A stretch of DNA of 64,000 nt from positions 1-64,000 of the forward strand of contig QHVH01000013.1 in assembly GCA_003222245.1 (NCBI GenBank), written 5' to 3'. Origin of the DNA: Blastocatellia bacterium AA13 (lineage in GTDB: Bacteria; Acidobacteriota; Blastocatellia; UBA7656). Both the position numbers and the translations under genes were made by a program. The notes under the pieces were generated by a model. The model was not told the origin of the DNA and made no database searches. It saw nothing but the letters and a program-made list of their open reading frames with translations. Positions 43,739-54,049 of the stretch are shown here, in pieces; within the stretch, counting starts at the first letter, position 1; every line of letters starts with the position of its first letter.

Positions 43739-45052
43739 CTAAGGCCGAGCCTTGTACTTCTCATACAGCTCGGTGTGCTTGCTCGTAAGAGGGAGCTGAT
43801 GGCCGTTGATGAATAGGTACTTCACGTGCGTAAGCACCTCTAAAGGATCGCCATCGGTCACAATAAGATTCGCCACTTTTCCTTTTTCGATCGAACCGAC
43901 AAGATCGGATACTCCAAGAATTTCCGCCGAATTTATCGTAACAGCCTTCAACGCTTCTTCCCGCGGCAGTCCAAATGCCGCGGCCATTCCGGCGTGATAA
44001 GGCAAGTCGCGAACGTGGGCTGAATCAAGCGTCTGAAATGCGATCTTCACGCCTGCCTTTGCAAGTATCGCGGCATTGGCGAATGCCATATCATAAGGAT
44101 CATCCTCATTCACGGGCATTCGCAGGACGGGGCCGACAATAACGGGAATGTTCCTGGCCTTAAGCTGATCCGCAACCTTATAGGCCTGAATCCCGCCCGA
44201 CAAAATCATCTTGATTTTCATCTCGTCCGCAAAGGCGATGGCGCTTTTGATGTCCTGATCGTCGGCGGCGGAAATAATCATAGGCATTCGGCCTCGGACA
44301 ACAGGAATGAGCGCTTCGAATTTAAGATCGACATCCTGCTTCGGAAGCGAAGGATCCTTTGCGCGAGCGTCTTTCGCATCCGCATAAGCCCTGGCGTCTC
44401 GGATTATCCGCTTGAGGTTATCGACCTGGCGCTCCTGCTCGCGCCGAGCTTCCGGACCGACCCTGCGTTGTCGGCCTCCGAACTCTCCCCCGCCCCCTTG
44501 GGCCGAGCCCGGCCAGTTTACGTGCATGGCGACATCGGCCTTGAGCACCATTTCTCGAGGCACCCAGCCATCCAAATCGACGAGCGAGCTCCTTCCCGCG
44601 ATCGTTCCGCCGCGAGGCTCGGTAAGGACGGTCGTAATGCCGTTGACTCTGGCAACCGGTATGTGTGTCGAGTCGGGCAACAGCGCAATATCGACATGAA
44701 TATCGGCGTTGTTATCGCCGATCTCGGTAGTGTCCACCGAACCCGCAACCGATCCGATTTCGCTTAAGCCGAGCGTGGTTCCCGCATCGATCATTCCCGG
44801 ATAAATTGAAAGGCCGGACGCGTCTATGATCTTAGCTCCCGATGGAATCGCAACCGATGCGCCGACCGCGGCAATCTTTCCGCCGGAAATCACGACCGTT
44901 CCCCGCTCGATCGGCGGCCCGGTCACCGGGACTACTCGCGCATTTCGAATCGCGTAGGTCTCACCCTGCGCCGACGCATTGAAAATCGTGCCAGTCGCGC
45001 AGGCAAAAATAGCACTCGCAGCGAGCAGCGTAATCATTGCTCTAATCTTCAT
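43739..45052 (-). CDS. Secreted amidohydrolase-family protein lacking the HxH metal motif
   Basis: A 437-residue protein with a signal peptide ([21 protein letters not shown]). It has the amidohydrolase superfamily layout: a beta-sandwich start ([21 protein letters not shown]), the barrel entry motif YPGMID, and the closing strands [14 protein letters not shown]. Where catalytic members have HxH after PG-x-ID, this one reads AGTTLG, so the first metal ligands are missing. ATG at 45052 has GAGGTG about six bases upstream; the GTG at 45061 is an alternative. It is last of three tandem paralogues. Activity is doubtful or depends on other residues. Confidence 0.85.
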   Translation of the reverse strand: MKIRAMITLLAASAIFACATGTIFNASAQGETYAIRNARVVPVTGPPIERGTVVISGGKIAAVGASVAIPSGAKIIDASGLSIYPGMIDAGTTLGLSEIGSVAGSVDTTEIGDNNADIHVDIALLPDSTHIPVARVNGITTVLTEPRGGTIAGRSSLVDLDGWVPREMVLKADVAMHVNWPGSAQGGGGEFGGRQRRVGPEARREQERQVDNLKRIIRDARAYADAKDARAKDPSLPKQDVDLKFEALIPVVRGRMPMIISAADDQDIKSAIAFADEMKIKMILSGGIQAYKVADQLKARNIPVIVGPVLRMPVNEDDPYDMAFANAAILAKAGVKIAFQTLDSAHVRDLPYHAGMAAAFGLPREEALKAVTINSAEILGVSDLVGSIEKGKVANLIVTDGDPLEVLTHVKYLFINGHQLPLTSKHTELYEKYKARP

Positions 45053-45075
45053 TATCTTCACCTCAACGATATTGC

Positions 45076-46581
45076 TCAGCGCGGATCGGACTGATCCTGA
45101 TTGTTCTGTTCATCATCCTTCGGCGGCGGCACGCGCTCATTGCGTCGCGGAGCGTTAGACGCGCCGCCGCGTTGGGCCTCGCGCTCGTGTTTGATCAGCT
45201 CTTCCTTTTCCTTTTTCAGGGCTTCTCGCTGTTCTACATCAATTTTTCGGTCGAAGTAAATATCGCCCTCAATCATTGTCAGTTCAGGCATCGTGTAGAC
45301 CGAAAACGGATGCGCGTTGAATATCACGAGATCGGCGTCTTTACCGACGTCGATCGATCCGGTGCGTTTGTCGATGCCGAGTTGCATGGCCGGATTTAGA
45401 GTTATCATCCGAAGCGCCTGCTCTTCAGTTACGCCGCCGTACTTGATCGCTTTCGCGGCTTCCAGATAGAGGCGCCGTGCGCGTTCGTCAGAGTCAGAGT
45501 TGAGCGATACATTGACGCCCTTCTGCGCCATCAAGGCGGCGTTATAGGCTATGGCGTCGAACGCCTCCATTTTGTAGCTCCAGAAGTCCGCGAAAGTAGA
45601 GCCGCCCGTGTTATGAGCGGCGATCTCCTTCGCAACCTTGTAGCCTTCAAGAACGTGCTGGAGCGTCTGCACATGAAATCCGAGCTCGTCGCCGAGATTC
45701 AACAGCATGAGAATCTCATCGGCTCGGTAGCAATGAGAGTGAATGAAGCGCTTACCCTGAAGTATTTCGACGAGCGCGTCCAGCATTAGATCCCGGCGCG
45801 GCGCAATTGCCGTGGGGTCTGAGCCCTTCTTTGCCCCGTACTCCTGCCATTCGCGCATATAGTCCTTCGCGCGAACAAAGGCCGTCCGTATCGTCTCTTC
45901 AACACCCATTCGCGTGGCCGGATATCGCCGTTGACCGCCCTGGACTTGAAAATTGGACTGCTTGGGATTCTCGCCGAGAGCGAACTTGATTCCGGGCGGC
46001 GCATTGGCAACGAACCACTCGTCCACCGGCCGTCCTTTCTTCAGTTTCACTACCGCGTTCTGGCCTCCAATTGCATTCGCCGAGCCGTGCAGAATATTGA
46101 CCGTTGTTAGACCACCGGCGAGTTGCCGGTATATATCGACGTTGTAAGGGTCAATGACATCTTGAATGCGCACCATCGCCGTAACCGAGAGTGTTCCTTC
46201 ATTCACGTTGCCTTCGACGCCGGTATGAGAATGGCAATCGATGATTCCGGGTGTCACGTACTTGCCGCTGGCATCAATGACTCGGGCGTTTGCGTCCGAG
46301 CTCTTGACGTTCGGACCTACCTCTACGATTTTGCCGCCTCGAATCAAGATGGATCCGTTCTTTATAGTTCCGTGCGAAGCGGTAAGAATCGTGGCATTCC
46401 GGATCAGCGTCTCGCGAGATTGCGCCGCCGAGGGAGTCGATTCATCGGAGGCAGCGCTGCCCGCGGCAGCACTTGCAATCACCTGTCCGAAAGAGGATCC
46501 GGCCATTGCAGCTATCAGCAAGCCGGGCAGCAAGACGCTTCCAATCCGTTTTATTTGTGCCGTGATGATCTTCATCTTCAT
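45076..46581 (-). CDS. Secreted amidohydrolase with intact metal site
   Basis: A 501-residue imidazolonepropionase-like amidohydrolase. Signal peptide about 1-35 ([19 protein letters not shown]). The metal motif is present ([11 protein letters not shown]), with [10 protein letters not shown], a later histidine in AAHNTGG and the catalytic aspartate in [11 protein letters not shown] charged C-terminal tail (about 455-501, with [11 protein letters not shown] and an acidic end) follows the barrel. ATG at 46581 has GGAGG five bases upstream. It is the middle of three tandem paralogues with gaps of about 23 bases, and the only one with a full metal centre. The substrate is unknown, possibly cyclic dipeptides or amides. 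Confidence 0.9.
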   Translation of the reverse strand: MKMKIITAQIKRIGSVLLPGLLIAAMAGSSFGQVIASAAAGSAASDESTPSAAQSRETLIRNATILTASHGTIKNGSILIRGGKIVEVGPNVKSSDANARVIDASGKYVTPGIIDCHSHTGVEGNVNEGTLSVTAMVRIQDVIDPYNVDIYRQLAGGLTTVNILHGSANAIGGQNAVVKLKKGRPVDEWFVANAPPGIKFALGENPKQSNFQVQGGQRRYPATRMGVEETIRTAFVRAKDYMREWQEYGAKKGSDPTAIAPRRDLMLDALVEILQGKRFIHSHCYRADEILMLLNLGDELGFHVQTLQHVLEGYKVAKEIAAHNTGGSTFADFWSYKMEAFDAIAYNAALMAQKGVNVSLNSDSDERARRLYLEAAKAIKYGGVTEEQALRMITLNPAMQLGIDKRTGSIDVGKDADLVIFNAHPFSVYTMPELTMIEGDIYFDRKIDVEQREALKKEKEELIKHEREAQRGGASNAPRRNERVPPPKDDEQNNQDQSDPR

Positions 46582-46603
46582 TGGAGCCTCCCTTCCAAAT
46601 CAG

Positions 46604-48319
46604 TCATCTAGGTCTTGAGCCCGTGAACTCGGACGTTCCCAGGGACCCCGCTGTAATCGTGCCTCGCATCGAATTGCCCTCGATAGTACCGACTATGACG
46701 GCATCTATATGATCACTGCCCATTTCTAAGGTCGTTGTAAGCCTGAGCTGATTACCGGTCACAGTTCCCGATTTGATCGGAAATGTTCCCATCGGAGTAC
46801 CCATCGAACCAGTAATCATGTCTTCTTCGAGTTTCAGCGTCATGTGAACTTTGACTTGTTGACCCTCGGGCGTCGTTATATCAAGCTCCCAGTCGCCTGC
46901 AACGCTCACGGGAGGCGTACCGACTCGACCTCCGGGCCGCGCCGGAGGCGGCTCGGGCTTCTTCAATTCAATTTCATTTCCGTCGATGAATACGTAACGG
47001 ATCTTCGTGTCCTTTGCGGTAAGATCGCCGCTTGTGACGACCAGATTTGCGATCTTTCCGACTTCGATTGTTCCCAACTGCTCGCCGACGCCCAGTATCT
47101 CCGCCGCGTTTTGCGTCAATGCACGAAGCGCATCCTCTTTTGAGAGACCGTTCTCAATGGCCTTTTGTACGTTAGCCATGAAGTCTTGCGGCCTGAGAGT
47201 ACCGGAAGTGAAAGCGAACTTGACCCCGGCCTTGGCAAGTCTCGCGGCCCCTCTCGGGGCCTCGGCCCGCTCGCGCAGACTCCGGAGCGATTCATCCTGA
47301 TCGTCGGATTGGTCGGCGGGCCGCCGTGGGAAGTCTAACGAGAGGATTACCGGTACGTTCTTGCTCTTCAACAACTCGGCCACCCGGTAGCCGTCCATAG
47401 CGCCTTCTATGATCAGTTTTAGCTTGAACTCATCCGCAATCATCAATGCCCTGCGAATATCGAGATCGCTATTGGCTACAAAGAGCACGGGCAGATCACC
47501 TCGAAGCACCGGCTGTAGAGCAGCCAGACGTTTGTCGTACTCCGGCCGCGTGATGCCGCGTTTTGTGCGTTCGTAGCGATTGTGTTCGTCGCGATAGTGA
47601 ATCGCGTCATAGAAAGACTGCCGGATATATGCGACTGTGCCCATCAACGACGCGGGATATGTTCCGCCGAATGCGCCGCCGGTCGAGAATTGCACGGTGA
47701 GGGCTACCGGCGATCTGACGACGAGCTTCGCGGAATCCGTGCCCGCGAGGTTTATAAGAGCGCTCTGGCCCGCCAGTATTCCCTGTCTCGGACTGGTGAG
47801 CGCAGCCGTTATTCCAGCGGCGCGAGCGTCATCGGCGCCACCCGGTTTTACCTGATCCGCTGCCGAAGTCGAAGGATCTCCAAGACGTTGCTCGGCCAGT
47901 TGAGGATTTGCCGCGGCGGCTGCGGCGGCCGCCTGCCTGCCTGCTCCCTGAGGCCCGGCCGGCTGGGGCGGGGCGGGCAGCCCTAAATGGGTGTATGCGT
48001 CTATGATGCCCGGGTACACGGTCAATCCGGATCCGTCGATGACCTTCGCATCGGCAGGGATCTTCGCGCCTTCGCCCACCTCGGTGATGAGGCCATTCCG
48101 AATAACGACATTACCTCGCGCTATCGAGCGGCCCGCGCTGGCTACTATTTGAGCATTGCTTATGGCGTATACTTCAGGCGCATCCAGCCTCGCGGTGCGA
48201 GTTTGGAAACATAGTGCGGACGCCGCGAGTATGATCAACGCCAGAGCTCGACAAAGCACGCTCCAGCCCTCAACTTTCGCGTGTGTGCGACCCCTGCGAG
48301 AGGGTTTAAGCTTCGACAT
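46604..48319 (-). CDS. Secreted amidohydrolase-family protein with C-terminal beta domain
   Basis: A 571-residue protein. N-terminal signal segment about 20-42 (ALALIILAASALCFQ). The barrel entry reads PGIIDAYTHLG: the first histidine of HxH is tyrosine, the second is kept. An alanine-rich low-complexity insert lies near 120-145. After the amidohydrolase end (IGTIEVGKIANLVVTSGDLT) a beta-rich domain of about 110 residues (VAGDWELDI, then repeated GT-rich strands) closes the protein. ATG at 48319 has AGGAG seven bases upstream. It is first of the three tandem genes, so it probably sets their expression. Confidence 0.87.
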   Translation of the reverse strand: MSKLKPSRRGRTHAKVEGWSVLCRALALIILAASALCFQTRTARLDAPEVYAISNAQIVASAGRSIARGNVVIRNGLITEVGEGAKIPADAKVIDGSGLTVYPGIIDAYTHLGLPAPPQPAGPQGAGRQAAAAAAAANPQLAEQRLGDPSTSAADQVKPGGADDARAAGITAALTSPRQGILAGQSALINLAGTDSAKLVVRSPVALTVQFSTGGAFGGTYPASLMGTVAYIRQSFYDAIHYRDEHNRYERTKRGITRPEYDKRLAALQPVLRGDLPVLFVANSDLDIRRALMIADEFKLKLIIEGAMDGYRVAELLKSKNVPVILSLDFPRRPADQSDDQDESLRSLRERAEAPRGAARLAKAGVKFAFTSGTLRPQDFMANVQKAIENGLSKEDALRALTQNAAEILGVGEQLGTIEVGKIANLVVTSGDLTAKDTKIRYVFIDGNEIELKKPEPPPARPGGRVGTPPVSVAGDWELDITTPEGQQVKVHMTLKLEEDMITGSMGTPMGTFPIKSGTVTGNQLRLTTTLEMGSDHIDAVIVGTIEGNSMRGTITAGSLGTSEFTGSRPR

Positions 48320-48363
48320 TTTTTGCTCCTGAAAGTAACGGAGTTGATCAGATTCGGAATGAA

Positions 48364-48403
48364 TTCGTCAGGAGAAATCGCATACGAAGTCCTGCGTGAC
48401 GAA
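48364..48403. repeat. Imperfect inverted repeat upstream of the amidohydrolase operon
   Basis: TTCGTCAGGA pairs with TCCT-GCG-TGACGAA across a 16-base centre, in the gap between the TOTE gene and the first amidohydrolase. It could end the TOTE transcript or be an operator. No T-run follows. Confidence 0.3.
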
Positions 48404-48438
48404 ACGACTCCACTGTGGTTGGGTAATCTACAATAAGG

Positions 48439-48513
48439 CTATTGAATGAGCAAGCAGCCGAACAGCAGGCCTTGCAGCATTCTCTTTTGGTGTAAAGACG
48501 TTCCCGATTTCAT
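48439..48513 (-). CDS. Possible 24-residue hydrophobic mini-protein after the TOTE gene
   Basis: ATG begins two bases after the TAA of the TOTE gene. AGGA lies eight bases upstream inside the TOTE 3' end. The peptide is MKSGTSLHQKRM followed by a hydrophobic LQGLLFGCLLIQ, enough for a short membrane anchor. Position and ribosome site suggest coupling; length alone gives no proof of translation. Confidence 0.3.
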   Translation of the reverse strand: MKSGTSLHQKRMLQGLLFGCLLIQ

Positions 48514-48515
48514 AG

Positions 48516-51362
48516 TTATATTCCTGAAGATCCCTCGCGCTGCATGAGCCCGTCGGCCCCGATCCGATAACAGTCGATCTTTGATAGCGCTTCCCACTCT
48601 AATCTTGCCGGGTTTTGAATCGCCAGCATCCGCGGTTCGGACGCGCAGTTGAACGCGACGTATAGCCAATACTCATCGCCCAGGCTCTGAGCCGCCTTGT
48701 ACTCATTTGCGGTCAGAGCGATTTCGCCGATTCCAGCGCGACCTTTGACTTCAATAAACCTTGCCTCGATCTGCTCGCGTGAAGCGCCGAGAGCAAATTT
48801 GCGCGAAATCAGATCGAACCCGCGAGCGCTGTTTTCAACGCTTTCCACTTTGCAGCCTCGCGCCTCTTCAAAAGCAATGGCTGTCCGAACCGCGATATGC
48901 TCGATCTCCGCGAATCGGAAATCACCCTGGGCGTCGGACTCTCCATACGGCCGAACTGCTGCATAGCCAGCCGCCTGGTAAGCCCTCAAGCGCTTTTCAT
49001 ACATCCGCTTCAAGACCGGCACACGTGCATCAATATAGTCATAGACTTGGATAAGGCGCTTGTTTTCATGTGAACGATGCAATCTTCCTACGTACTGTTG
49101 AAGGGTTCCTCGCCACGAAATGGGCATTGCGAGGAATAGCGTATCAAGCCGGGCATCATCGAAGCCTTCCCCTATATAGCGCCCCGTTGCGAGAATCACG
49201 CGAGGTTGATCGTCGGGCAGCGCCCTCATTTGCGAAGCAAGCGCATCGCGTTGTTTTTTGCTCATTCCGCCGCGCATAACAAATAGGTGGGGAATGCGGG
49301 GCGAAAGCCTCTCTACCAACGTTTGTAAATGATTCGTACGTTCAGTTAAGACAAGGGGAACTCGCGCGTCTTTGAGGGCGCGCATGACGTCGCTCACGAT
49401 CAACTCAGTTCGCTGACTATCGTTGATTAGAGCAGTGTAGATATCCTGTATGCCGATATCACTCCACTCAGGAGGCGCGCAGAATTCCGTGAACCTGGGG
49501 ACAACCTCACGTGGAACGATGTGAAGCGCCCCATCCCTTTTTCCATTCGCGTTAAAGCGAACGGGACCGCATTGCATAAATATGATTGGATGTCGGCCGT
49601 CCTTTCTTACAGGAGTAGCCGTCAAACCCAGGACGTATTTTGCTTTTACCTTTTTCAGTACCTGCTCGAACGTGAACGCTGAGACATGATGGCACTCATC
49701 CACAATGACCTGACCGTATTCAGTCACGAGATCTTTCACCTCGCCTTTTTTTATAAGGCTCTGAATAACGGCCACGTCTATGTGCCCAGTTCGCGAGGCC
49801 TTGCCGCCGCCGATCTGTCCGATATCTTTCGCGCCGATGCCAAGAAATTGAGCAAGCCGCTCTCGCCATTGGTCGACCAGATGACGCCGATGCACCAGAA
49901 CTAGAGTATTCACCTTTCGCTTTGCGATGAGCGCTGCCGCCGCCACTGTCTTACCAAAGGCGGTGGGCGCGCAGAGAACTCCGTTATCGAAAGCGCTAAT
50001 GGCACTCGCAGCCTTCTTCTGACTCGGTTGAAGGTCACCGTAAAAGCGGATATCGATCGGAACACCAGAAAAGCGGTGATCCGATACCTCTACCGCAACA
50101 TTATGCGCTTCGAATATTTCGATCAATTCATTCAATAAGCCGCGTGGAAAAGCTATGTGATCAGTGAATTCTTCGGAGCAAGAGATGATTCGAGGTTTGC
50201 CGAAGGTCGAAAGCCGCATTGCTTGAGCGCTATAGAAATCGGGATTCTGAAACGCGGCCAAGCGAATCAAGCGGTCAATAAACGTAGCCGGCAATCCTCC
50301 TTTTTCTACATAGGCCATGTTCCCGAGTTGAACTGACACTCGATTCGGCAGAATGTGTATCGGTTTCTCCGCTGACGTATAAGAGGCCTGTAAGCCTCGG
50401 GCATCAGTCGCATCATCACCTTCAACTATGCTTCGCCTTACACCAATTATGTCGCCTGTTGGAACCGCAAGCCGTACGAGTGCTTGTACATCGTCTCCTG
50501 TAAGTCTTCGAATCGAAGAGAGGAACGCCCATTGATCGGCGTAAGGTTTAAGCTCATCGTCGATGAAGGCGCTGTTGCCCTTCTCTCGAGGGCTCCGCTG
50601 CAGGGGCAGCGCTATCAGATTTCCGAAACCACCTTTGGGCAGCGTGTCTTGACTCGGAAACAGCCGATCATAGGAACTCAGGCCGATGCTGTATCGGCGC
50701 TCCATTGTTCGAGTCAACAACGCGCTTGCGAGACGTCGGGCCAGGGCCGCCGGTATTGGATCTGCAAAGAAGATCCAGACATGTGCTCCGTGACCCGACC
50801 GTGATCGTTCCAGCGAAGCGGGCACTGACAGCTCACGGCAGGTCTCCATATATGCGCAGGCATCGGCTTCCCAACTCTTCTTGTCAAAATCCACGGCTAC
50901 AAACCAGCAGGTATCATCCTGCAGTAGGGGATAGACGCCTACAGTCAGTTTTCCGAGAAGATGGTCCTTGACTACCGCTTCCGTGAGAGCGAATAGCCTG
51001 TTGTATTTGACTATCCTCCTCCCCGTCAATGCACCTGGATTCACGTCATTCCACTCGCGAACGCCCGCAGGCGAGTATCCACTTCGACCGTTTTTTCCTT
51101 CCCACCTGACCGCATACAGATCGTCTCGTCCACGGAACAGGGCTCTGAAAAGCGATACTTTGACTTCCGGCCGAGAACTCGCCGTTACCAGAGCAGTCGA
51201 AGACGCACTTGTCTGACTTGGTATGGATTCACTGGTGATTGCGGGGCCAGCTTTCGTCGAATCGTTGAGCTGCCGTCGCAATTCGGCGTTTTCTTTTCGG
51301 AGGCGCTCGCACTCAGCTCTAGCTTTATCAAGTTCGGACGGCAGGGTCTCTTCGGTACGCAC
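48516..51362 (-). CDS. TOTE-type conflict-system protein: AEP primase, SF2 helicase and DUF3883 nuclease-like domain
   Basis: A 948-residue multidomain protein. A coiled coil covers about 10-35. The archaeo-eukaryotic primase-like domain (about 70-310) has the metal aspartates 158 and 160 in VAVDFD, the SGHGAHVWIF motif (189-198) and DTLPKGGFGNLIALPLQ. An SF2 helicase (about 430-800) has APTAFGKT (465-472), DECHH (555-559), TATP (581-584) and the motif VI stretch YVGRLHRSH. The C-terminus (about 830-930) is DUF3883-like, a PD-(D/E)xK fold with RFIEVKGR. The family is predicted to act against invading DNA. GTG at 51362 has GAGG five bases upstream. It is a single gene with no obvious partner, apart from the mini-ORF after its stop. 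Confidence 0.88.
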   Translation of the reverse strand: MRTEETLPSELDKARAECERLRKENAELRRQLNDSTKAGPAITSESIPSQTSASSTALVTASSRPEVKVSLFRALFRGRDDLYAVRWEGKNGRSGYSPAGVREWNDVNPGALTGRRIVKYNRLFALTEAVVKDHLLGKLTVGVYPLLQDDTCWFVAVDFDKKSWEADACAYMETCRELSVPASLERSRSGHGAHVWIFFADPIPAALARRLASALLTRTMERRYSIGLSSYDRLFPSQDTLPKGGFGNLIALPLQRSPREKGNSAFIDDELKPYADQWAFLSSIRRLTGDDVQALVRLAVPTGDIIGVRRSIVEGDDATDARGLQASYTSAEKPIHILPNRVSVQLGNMAYVEKGGLPATFIDRLIRLAAFQNPDFYSAQAMRLSTFGKPRIISCSEEFTDHIAFPRGLLNELIEIFEAHNVAVEVSDHRFSGVPIDIRFYGDLQPSQKKAASAISAFDNGVLCAPTAFGKTVAAAALIAKRKVNTLVLVHRRHLVDQWRERLAQFLGIGAKDIGQIGGGKASRTGHIDVAVIQSLIKKGEVKDLVTEYGQVIVDECHHVSAFTFEQVLKKVKAKYVLGLTATPVRKDGRHPIIFMQCGPVRFNANGKRDGALHIVPREVVPRFTEFCAPPEWSDIGIQDIYTALINDSQRTELIVSDVMRALKDARVPLVLTERTNHLQTLVERLSPRIPHLFVMRGGMSKKQRDALASQMRALPDDQPRVILATGRYIGEGFDDARLDTLFLAMPISWRGTLQQYVGRLHRSHENKRLIQVYDYIDARVPVLKRMYEKRLRAYQAAGYAAVRPYGESDAQGDFRFAEIEHIAVRTAIAFEEARGCKVESVENSARGFDLISRKFALGASREQIEARFIEVKGRAGIGEIALTANEYKAAQSLGDEYWLYVAFNCASEPRMLAIQNPARLEWEALSKIDCYRIGADGLMQREGSSGI

Positions 51363-51609
51363 TTCAACCTCTCTCTATTGACTTGAATCCAGGGCGAGCC
51401 GCAGCGCATGTCGAGCCCGAAATGGACAAGCACGCTAAGTACCAACCTCGTCACTCGACGGATATTTCGCGGCAGATCGAAGCAGAGCTGGCAGAGGGAC
51501 CAGCGATAGTAAAGCGAGAAAGATTGTGACGAGAGTGATTCAGATCAAAGATTCGTTGATCGCGATGTCTCGGGCATTACTCATGCGATTTTCCATAGGA
51601 ACCGGCCGG

Positions 51610-53979
51610 TTACACAGAGTACCTGCGAACCGCGAGACGTAATTCCGCGAGCGACCTTGAGACATCGTCGGTTTCCTTCTCATCCAGCCGGACGCCGCCG
51701 AAACGTACTTTGTTGTATACCTGAGTGATGCGTCGTATGGCTTCAATGCCGGTGACTTCCGCGAACTCTAAAGGCGTCTGGTCGGCGCGCTTGATCATCC
51801 GACCACGTGCGGCGATGGCCAGCATCTGTTCGTAGAAAAGCACCGCCGATCTCCGGCTGTCACGTCGCCTCAGGAATCCGGCTCTCCATGCAGGCAGGAT
51901 GAAAACGCGCTGCCACCAGGGACCATACCCGGTCGGCGCGAGGTGGCGGCGCTTGAAATAAGCCGTCATTACATACATCGCCAGTATGATCGCCATTAGC
52001 ACCGCGACCATGCCGGTCAGCCGCAGCACTTCGCTGACCGACCAGCGCCGCTCGACGAGGAATCCATTGATCGTGCGAACCATTTTTAATTTGAATGCGA
52101 GATAGCCCTGCACGAACGAATCCTTGAAATCGAGCAGCCTGTTTTGCAGCCGCGACATAAGTGAGGCCTGTTGATCGCGATCCATCGTAACGATGTAGTC
52201 CATCCAGAAGACCTCGGCGGCTTCGGCGTATTTTCTCAGGCTCGCAAACAACCCTCCTCGCGAGTAGTCGTTGATTCCGGCCGAAGGGGTCGGGTCGAAT
52301 TCAACCCACGCCGCGTTCCCAGGGAAATAAACCTCCACCCAGGAGTGAGCGTCGCGCTCTCGCACGGTATAAAGCCCGCTCACTTCGTTGTACTCACCCA
52401 TCTGAAATCCGTTCACGATTCGCGATGGGACTCCAAGCATTCGGACCATTATTGCCATCGCCGTGGCGAAGTACTCGCAGTGGCCTTCTCGCGATTTGAA
52501 GAGAAACTCGGACAGCGGCTCGCCGCGCGCGGGTTTCAAATCAAGCGTGTAACCATAGTTGGTCTTCAAGTAGGTTTCGATTGCGCGTACTTTGTCGTAG
52601 ACGGTGGGCTGGCCGCGAGCGATTTCGTGCGCAAGTGAGGCGATTCGACCATCGAGCCGCCCTCCTTCAGTCTGTTCGCCTGGGAGTTGCAGATATCGCG
52701 GTACAACTTCGGGCGGGTAGATCTGTGAGGTGTCTTCACGGAGTTGTTCCTCCGACGGCACGTGAACATCCGAAACCACCGCATACTGAGTCCTGCCGCT
52801 CAATCCGGTAGACTGAATGGTTCCTGCTTCACGGAAAACCTGCAGCTTCGTAATAGGCGCCCAGAGCTGCATCAGCTTGCCCGCGCCAAATAGAGCGCCG
52901 ACATTCAACGGCTCCAAAACCACGTTCTGCCTTAGATGCACTCGCGCCGGGGCGCCGGCCGCTTGCAACGAGGCGTACTCGTCGATTCGAGGTCCAACCA
53001 ACGGGTGCTCGATCGGAAATATCTTCTGTCTGAGATCGAAAAACGAAGCGATGTTTTCCTGTTTCCAGGCATCCCCTGCCACTCTTACAACGTTATCCTG
53101 CGAGAGCGGAGTCACCGTGCATCGCCAGATTCCCCGACCATAGGAATCAAGGGCCACGCCGCGCCACCTGAGCCATCGCGGCGCCGGTCGATCCAGCTTG
53201 ATTCTCATCACGATCTTGGAGCTTTCCTTTATCGAAGCGACCTGCCCAAGCTCGACCCGGTCGGAGAAACCGGTAATAGAGGTCATCTCGCCGAGCGAGC
53301 CTCCAATCGACCGCGCGCCGACCCTCGGGATCAAAAAGAAGAATGGAAGCGTCAGCACCGCAACGGCCGCCAAATGGAGCAGCGAAGCGCTGACGAGATG
53401 GCCTATGCGCTTGAGACCCAGGCGTCGCGCGGCGCTATTTTCACTGCCTGCGTCCTTGAAGCGCAGCGGCTTTTTCAATGGAAGAACTATCTCGTCTTCG
53501 GAAGATGGTATCTCGCGGCCGGTTCTCCTGATCTCGAATGCCGCCAGCGTAGAGATCAGGAAGAACACAAATAAGGTCAGCGCTCCCACAAACGTAGCAT
53601 TGAATGTAAGCCCCGCCGAAAGGAGCATCTGGAAAAGAGCTATTAGATAAAGGAACACCCAGTCGCGGTCGCGCTTGTCTTGAAACAATTTCGCCGCGGA
53701 GGCGAACATCGTCATATGCACGAGTGCCATTACCCGAGAGCTGATCATCGCCCCATCGATAAACACGAATGGGATATACGCGATGGCCAGCACCCGCCAC
53801 ATCCACTCCCGCAAGCGAAGCCTTTTTACTCCGCGGGCATCCGCCGTGAAGCAAATGATCAACGCAAGCGCATACAGGACGATTGACAGCGGATCGACCT
53901 CGCCGGTCATCGCCAGAGATGCAAATGCCGTCGCCGCTAATCCGTACGAAGCTATCCTGAAATATGCTTCCAGACTCAT
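51610..53979 (-). CDS. TgpA-like membrane transglutaminase (DUF3488/DUF4129)
   Basis: A 789-residue inner-membrane protein. Six or so N-terminal helices (about 1-230, DUF3488-like) precede a periplasmic domain with a transglutaminase-like core: Cys in REGHCEYFATAMAIM, His in RDAHSWVEVYF, Asp in VEFDPTP. A further helix near 645-670 and a cytoplasmic C-terminal DUF4129-like region (TPLEFAEV) complete the usual layout. Relatives are linked to cell-envelope maintenance. The MoxR ATPase and DUF58 partner often found beside it are not in the window. ATG at 53979 has no clear ribosome site. Confidence 0.9.
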   Translation of the reverse strand: MSLEAYFRIASYGLAATAFASLAMTGEVDPLSIVLYALALIICFTADARGVKRLRLREWMWRVLAIAYIPFVFIDGAMISSRVMALVHMTMFASAAKLFQDKRDRDWVFLYLIALFQMLLSAGLTFNATFVGALTLFVFFLISTLAAFEIRRTGREIPSSEDEIVLPLKKPLRFKDAGSENSAARRLGLKRIGHLVSASLLHLAAVAVLTLPFFFLIPRVGARSIGGSLGEMTSITGFSDRVELGQVASIKESSKIVMRIKLDRPAPRWLRWRGVALDSYGRGIWRCTVTPLSQDNVVRVAGDAWKQENIASFFDLRQKIFPIEHPLVGPRIDEYASLQAAGAPARVHLRQNVVLEPLNVGALFGAGKLMQLWAPITKLQVFREAGTIQSTGLSGRTQYAVVSDVHVPSEEQLREDTSQIYPPEVVPRYLQLPGEQTEGGRLDGRIASLAHEIARGQPTVYDKVRAIETYLKTNYGYTLDLKPARGEPLSEFLFKSREGHCEYFATAMAIMVRMLGVPSRIVNGFQMGEYNEVSGLYTVRERDAHSWVEVYFPGNAAWVEFDPTPSAGINDYSRGGLFASLRKYAEAAEVFWMDYIVTMDRDQQASLMSRLQNRLLDFKDSFVQGYLAFKLKMVRTINGFLVERRWSVSEVLRLTGMVAVLMAIILAMYVMTAYFKRRHLAPTGYGPWWQRVFILPAWRAGFLRRRDSRRSAVLFYEQMLAIAARGRMIKRADQTPLEFAEVTGIEAIRRITQVYNKVRFGGVRLDEKETDDVSRSLAELRLAVRRYSV

Positions 53980-54049
53980 TGCTTGATACTACTCGCTGCT
54001 TCCCTGCTCTCCTGATTCCAATGCCCCGCGCTTCTTCTTGCGATCCGCG

